Of a stretch of DNA of 64,000 bases, positions 61,181 through 64,000 are shown in pieces. A program made the translations under genes and the position numbers. Every line of letters starts with the position of its first letter. Position 1 is the stretch's first letter. This stretch comes from Roseiarcus sp963822215. Lineage in GTDB: Bacteria > Pseudomonadota > Alphaproteobacteria > Rhizobiales > Beijerinckiaceae. Under the pieces are notes generated by a model that saw only the letters and a list, made by a program, of their open reading frames with translations, had not been told where the DNA came from and made no database searches. The stretch lies in NCBI GenBank assembly GCA_963822215.1, contig CAWGGX010000004.1, positions 1,064,937-1,128,936 of the forward strand, read 5' to 3'.

Positions 61181-63363
61181 CTACTCGGCGGCAGCCAGCG
61201 CTTGCGCGTCCTCGTCCGGTCGGGATCGTTCCAGCTCGGCGCCGCGAGGGTTGTCGCCCTGGCTGTCAGCGCGGCCGTGATCCAGTTCAGGGTCGTGGGT
61301 CTCGATCTGTCGAAATTCGGCCTCCGGCGAGTCGATTGTCGTGTTGAGAGTGTCTTTTCCGTCGGCTGTCGGCTCCGATGTCGCCGCGCTCGCGACTGGA
61401 CGCCCAGGGGTCCTGAGCGACTCAGGAAGCCAACCGGAGCCGGCGAGGAGACTTTCTGCTGACTTCGCCATGTCGTCCTTCTTCAAGCCTTCGAGACGCC
61501 GGGCGGCGTCCTCGCCCCGGGCCTCCCGCACCGCCGCGAGAATGCGCGCCTTTGTGACCCGGCCGAGATAGGTATCGACGGTCGCTTGCTAGCCGGCGGC
61601 CGCCATATCGAGATCGAGCGCCTCAGCGAGCCTGTCCGCATGTGCGAGCGCCCTGGGACGGCGGTTGTAGGGGTCGTAGACCGCATTGAGGGAGGCCGCG
61701 ACGCAGTGAGCGAACAATGCCGCCTTGCTATCCAGATCGAAGCCGATCAGCGCCTCCCAGAGGTCTTGCGGCTCTTTCGGCAGCGCGGTCGCCCATTGCT
61801 GAAGTCGCTGGTCGAGAGCCCGGACCAACTCGGTGTCGCCGAGCCCGTGGGGACCTCGCTCGCCGACGCTGAAGCTGCGAAGGTCGAGGTCGAGGCAGGA
61901 GTCGACCGTGTAGTGATAGAAGAGCTTTAGGCACATGGCGTGGAGTACGACGAGGAAGGCGACTTCGGGCTCTTCGCCGAGCGCGCGGCGAAGAGCGAGG
62001 GTGCGGTGCGCCGTGAGTTCGGTCATCAGCCGGTCGGGGATGGGCCTCAGGACGCCGTCGTCCTCCGGCTCCTCGCGGGGTACACAGGATCAGACGAAAC
62101 CACCTGGCCGTCCGTCTCGACGCGAGAGGCGGCTGTTTGGCTCGGCTTCGCCTCAGGCTCGGGCATCGGCTCGATCTTAATCGGTGGCTCATCCTCCGGG
62201 CGCACGAACCCGCGCTCGATGCGGAGGCCACCGTCGTCGTCGATGCTGACGAACGCGCCGGCGCGAGCGATCTCATCTGGGTCGAATTCGATCGGACGGT
62301 TGTCGTACGCGGCGAGCGCCGTCTCGATCTCGGCGAGACGCATGTCGACCGCCTCCGGGAGGTCGTCCCCGCCGACGTTGCCCTGCTCGAGCCGCTCGTA
62401 CTCGGCCTCAAGGTCGGCCTTGGCCGTTTCTTCCCCCGGAGTTAGCGGCTCCGTGTTCCCATGCAAGCGTCTCAAGTCATAGGCGTAGCCGTAGGGTAGA
62501 TCGGGTGTGACCTGAACCCACTTCCATCCCTCCGCCCGGACGGACTCCGCTTCCTTCTCAAGCTTCTCGGCGACGAGACGACCGACGAGGACGACGTCCT
62601 GTAGCCAGCCGCCGCTATCGCTCTGGAAGAGATCGTTCATGACCGGTCCACCGGCTGCGACATAAGCGTCGAGGCCGATGAAGATGGCGCGTTTGTCGGT
62701 GGCTCGCACCGCTCCTTCAGTGAGCATGCGGCGGATGGCGTTCGGTTCGATATAGTGAGATTGTCGGACGCGGTCGTAGACCTGCACCTGGCGTTCGTGA
62801 TCGGCGCTGACCGTGAAGCCCATGAGCTGGTCGAGCGTCATCTCATCCGCCGCATAGATGTCGAGGAGCTTTGCCGACGCCGCCGCGACGCGGAGGCGCT
62901 GCCGGACCACGGCGATCGAGACGAAGAAAGCCGCCGCGATCTCTTCCTCGCTCTGGCCTTTCTCGCGTAGCGTCTGGAAGGCGCGAAACTGATCGAGCGG
63001 GTGCAGCGGCGCGCGCTGGATATTCTCGGCGAGCGAGTCTTCTTCCGGAAGGCCGCCCTCACGCACCACGCAAGGGATCGGCGCGGTCTTCGCTAGGCGC
63101 TTTTGCTTGACCAGCAATTCGAGCGCACGAAAGCGGCGGCCACCGGCCGGAATCTCAAATATGCCGGTCTCGGCGCCTGCCTCGTCGAGGATTGACCGCA
63201 CGGTCAGGCTCTGGAGGAGCGTGCGTCGGGCGATATCCTCGGCCAATTCCTCGATCGACACGCCGGCCTTTATGCGGCGCACGTTTGCCTGAGAGAGGAC
63301 AAGCTTATTGAACGGGATGTCGCGCGACAGGCTGAGCGCAATCTTCACTGGGGACTTCGTCAT
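61181..63363 (-). pseudogene. ParB/RepB/Spo0J-like gene of an integrative element, frameshift plus stop
   Basis: The gene starts MTKSPVKIALSLSRDIPFNKLVLSQANVR at 63363. ParB motifs follow: VSIEELAEDIARRTLLQSL, PAGGRRFRALELLV, LAENIQRAPLHPLDQFRAFQTL and the HTH EEEIAAAFFVSIAVVRQRLRVA. A frameshift near 62075-62080 moves the reading to EEPEDDGVLRPIPDRLMTELTAHRTLALR, and a TAG at 61589-61591 stands where TGG is expected before QATVDTYLGRVTKARILAAVRE. Reading through reaches the natural stop at 61181, giving about 727 residues, the size of mobile-element ParB-like proteins. These stabilise or regulate the element. Confidence 0.82.
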
Positions 63364-63615
63364 GATCGGATCTCCGTGACGGGCCCCGAGACCTCTCGCG
63401 GCTATCCAACCCGTCAGTGAATCCGACTCCAGCCCTCTTCCTCTCCACCGTTCTGCGGCCGCAGCCCGCGGGAGAGGAGTCCGCCCGCCGGTTGCTTCGC
63501 ATGGGCTGCGGTCGCTCGGCCGACACGGGGGGCGGGCGAACACTGACCGAATGCCGCCGACTTGTCGGAAATGCGGCCCCGGCGCGCAGTCGGAGAGCGC
63601 GTTGCGGCTACGCGA

Positions 63616-64000
63616 TCAGGCGGCGCGGTCCAGCAACTTCTTGGCCCGCATCTCCATGTCGAGCCGGGCGTCCTGGTGCGGCTTCATGCGTGCGCAGGCG
63701 GTAATCCCTTGCACGAAGTCATAGACAGACTCGACTTCATGACCTTCCTCCGCCAACACGGTCTCGATGATCTTGGCCGTCTCGGTCCTGGAGAACCCGC
63801 GCTTCCTCAGGAATTCGTCGCGATCTTCTTCCGTGCGCGCGACGATCTGTTGTCGGGCGGCTTTGACGCCAGCGATGAAAGGCGTCGGTGAGGAATCGGC
63901 GAAACGGGTCAAGGCCGGGGCGGCTTCGTGCGCGAACCGCGAGGCGGCGTATTTGGAGTGGCGAATGGCGATCTCCTGGAAGTCTTCGACGCCCCACAGG
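63616..64000 (-). CDS. DUF932 (plasmid/phage-related) protein, C-terminal part
   Basis: The frame is open from the right edge to a stop at 63616, about 128 residues. LWGVEDFQEIAIRHSKYAASRFAHEAAPAL and ITACARMKPHQDARLDMEMRAKKLL match the C-terminal end of DUF932 proteins that lie upstream of ParB on alphaproteobacterial mobile elements. The N-terminal part is outside the window. About 250 bp of leader separates it from the parB start. Confidence 0.8.
   Translation of the reverse strand, partial: LWGVEDFQEIAIRHSKYAASRFAHEAAPALTRFADSSPTPFIAGVKAARQQIVARTEEDRDEFLRKRGFSRTETAKIIETVLAEEGHEVESVYDFVQGITACARMKPHQDARLDMEMRAKKLLDRAA

Overview
The window is high-GC DNA typical of an alphaproteobacterium of the order Hyphomicrobiales (Rhizobiales). 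Support comes from crotonyl-CoA carboxylase/reductase, ethylmalonyl-CoA mutase and mesaconyl-CoA hydratase lying close together (the ethylmalonyl-CoA pathway of methylotrophs, phototrophs and their relatives), the rpiA-DUF2059-gor gene order, REP-like palindromes of the kind common in Bradyrhizobium-like genomes, and integrative-element genes (DUF736, DUF2493, Toprim, ParB, DUF932). The family cannot be fixed from sequence reading alone; a Beijerinckiaceae/Methylocystaceae-like organism is a reasonable guess.

Layout. 1-2071: 5' part of an AsmA-family gene. 2290-11014: an ABC importer (binding protein, two permeases, ATPase) whose ATPase is separated from the permeases by a truncated ATP-grasp gene, a two-gene electron-transfer module on the other strand (a c-heme/outer-membrane-barrel protein resembling the Cyc2 type, plus a HiPIP) and an ISL3-family insertion sequence. 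11090-12027: a REP-associated transposase and a dispersed repeat. 12053-23023: core metabolism, namely gor, a DUF2059 gene, rpiA, divergent ccr and ecm (ecm carries an apparent 1-nt insertion), two tandem small membrane proteins resembling Pycsar effectors, an MFS transporter, a cysteine hydrolase, mch and yggT. 23124-23199: tRNA-Ala(CGC).

Right of the tRNA the sequence looks like accessory DNA. It holds a broken DUF736 gene with a terminator, an SDR/holin-like/DUF883/acyl-CoA ligase group, and two aromatic-ring degradation modules arranged as mirror images. Each module has an FAD hydroxylase, an extradiol dioxygenase and a hydrolase, with a TetR gene at its outer end; an IS630-type element and a palindromic repeat lie between them. 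Next come a DUF900 lipoprotein, an ISAs1-type element with a 10-bp target duplication, an RND efflux pair with its TetR gene, and a five-gene strand with an HlyD/RbbA-like/ABC-2 exporter followed by a PHA-synthase-like protein and a phosphate acyltransferase. Two related TetR genes, each with a similar palindrome upstream, sit beside the exporter.

From 58.6 kb to the right edge lies a partly decayed integrative-element or plasmid backbone: DUF2493 (frameshifted), Toprim (intact), ParB (frameshift plus stop) and DUF932 (runs off the window). Together with the DUF736 relic beside the tRNA gene this suggests a genomic island that starts at tRNA-Ala and continues beyond the window.

The observations most worth follow-up are the fused heme-barrel/HiPIP pair, the orphan pair of PycTM-like proteins, the ecm frameshift and the mirror-image ring-cleavage modules.
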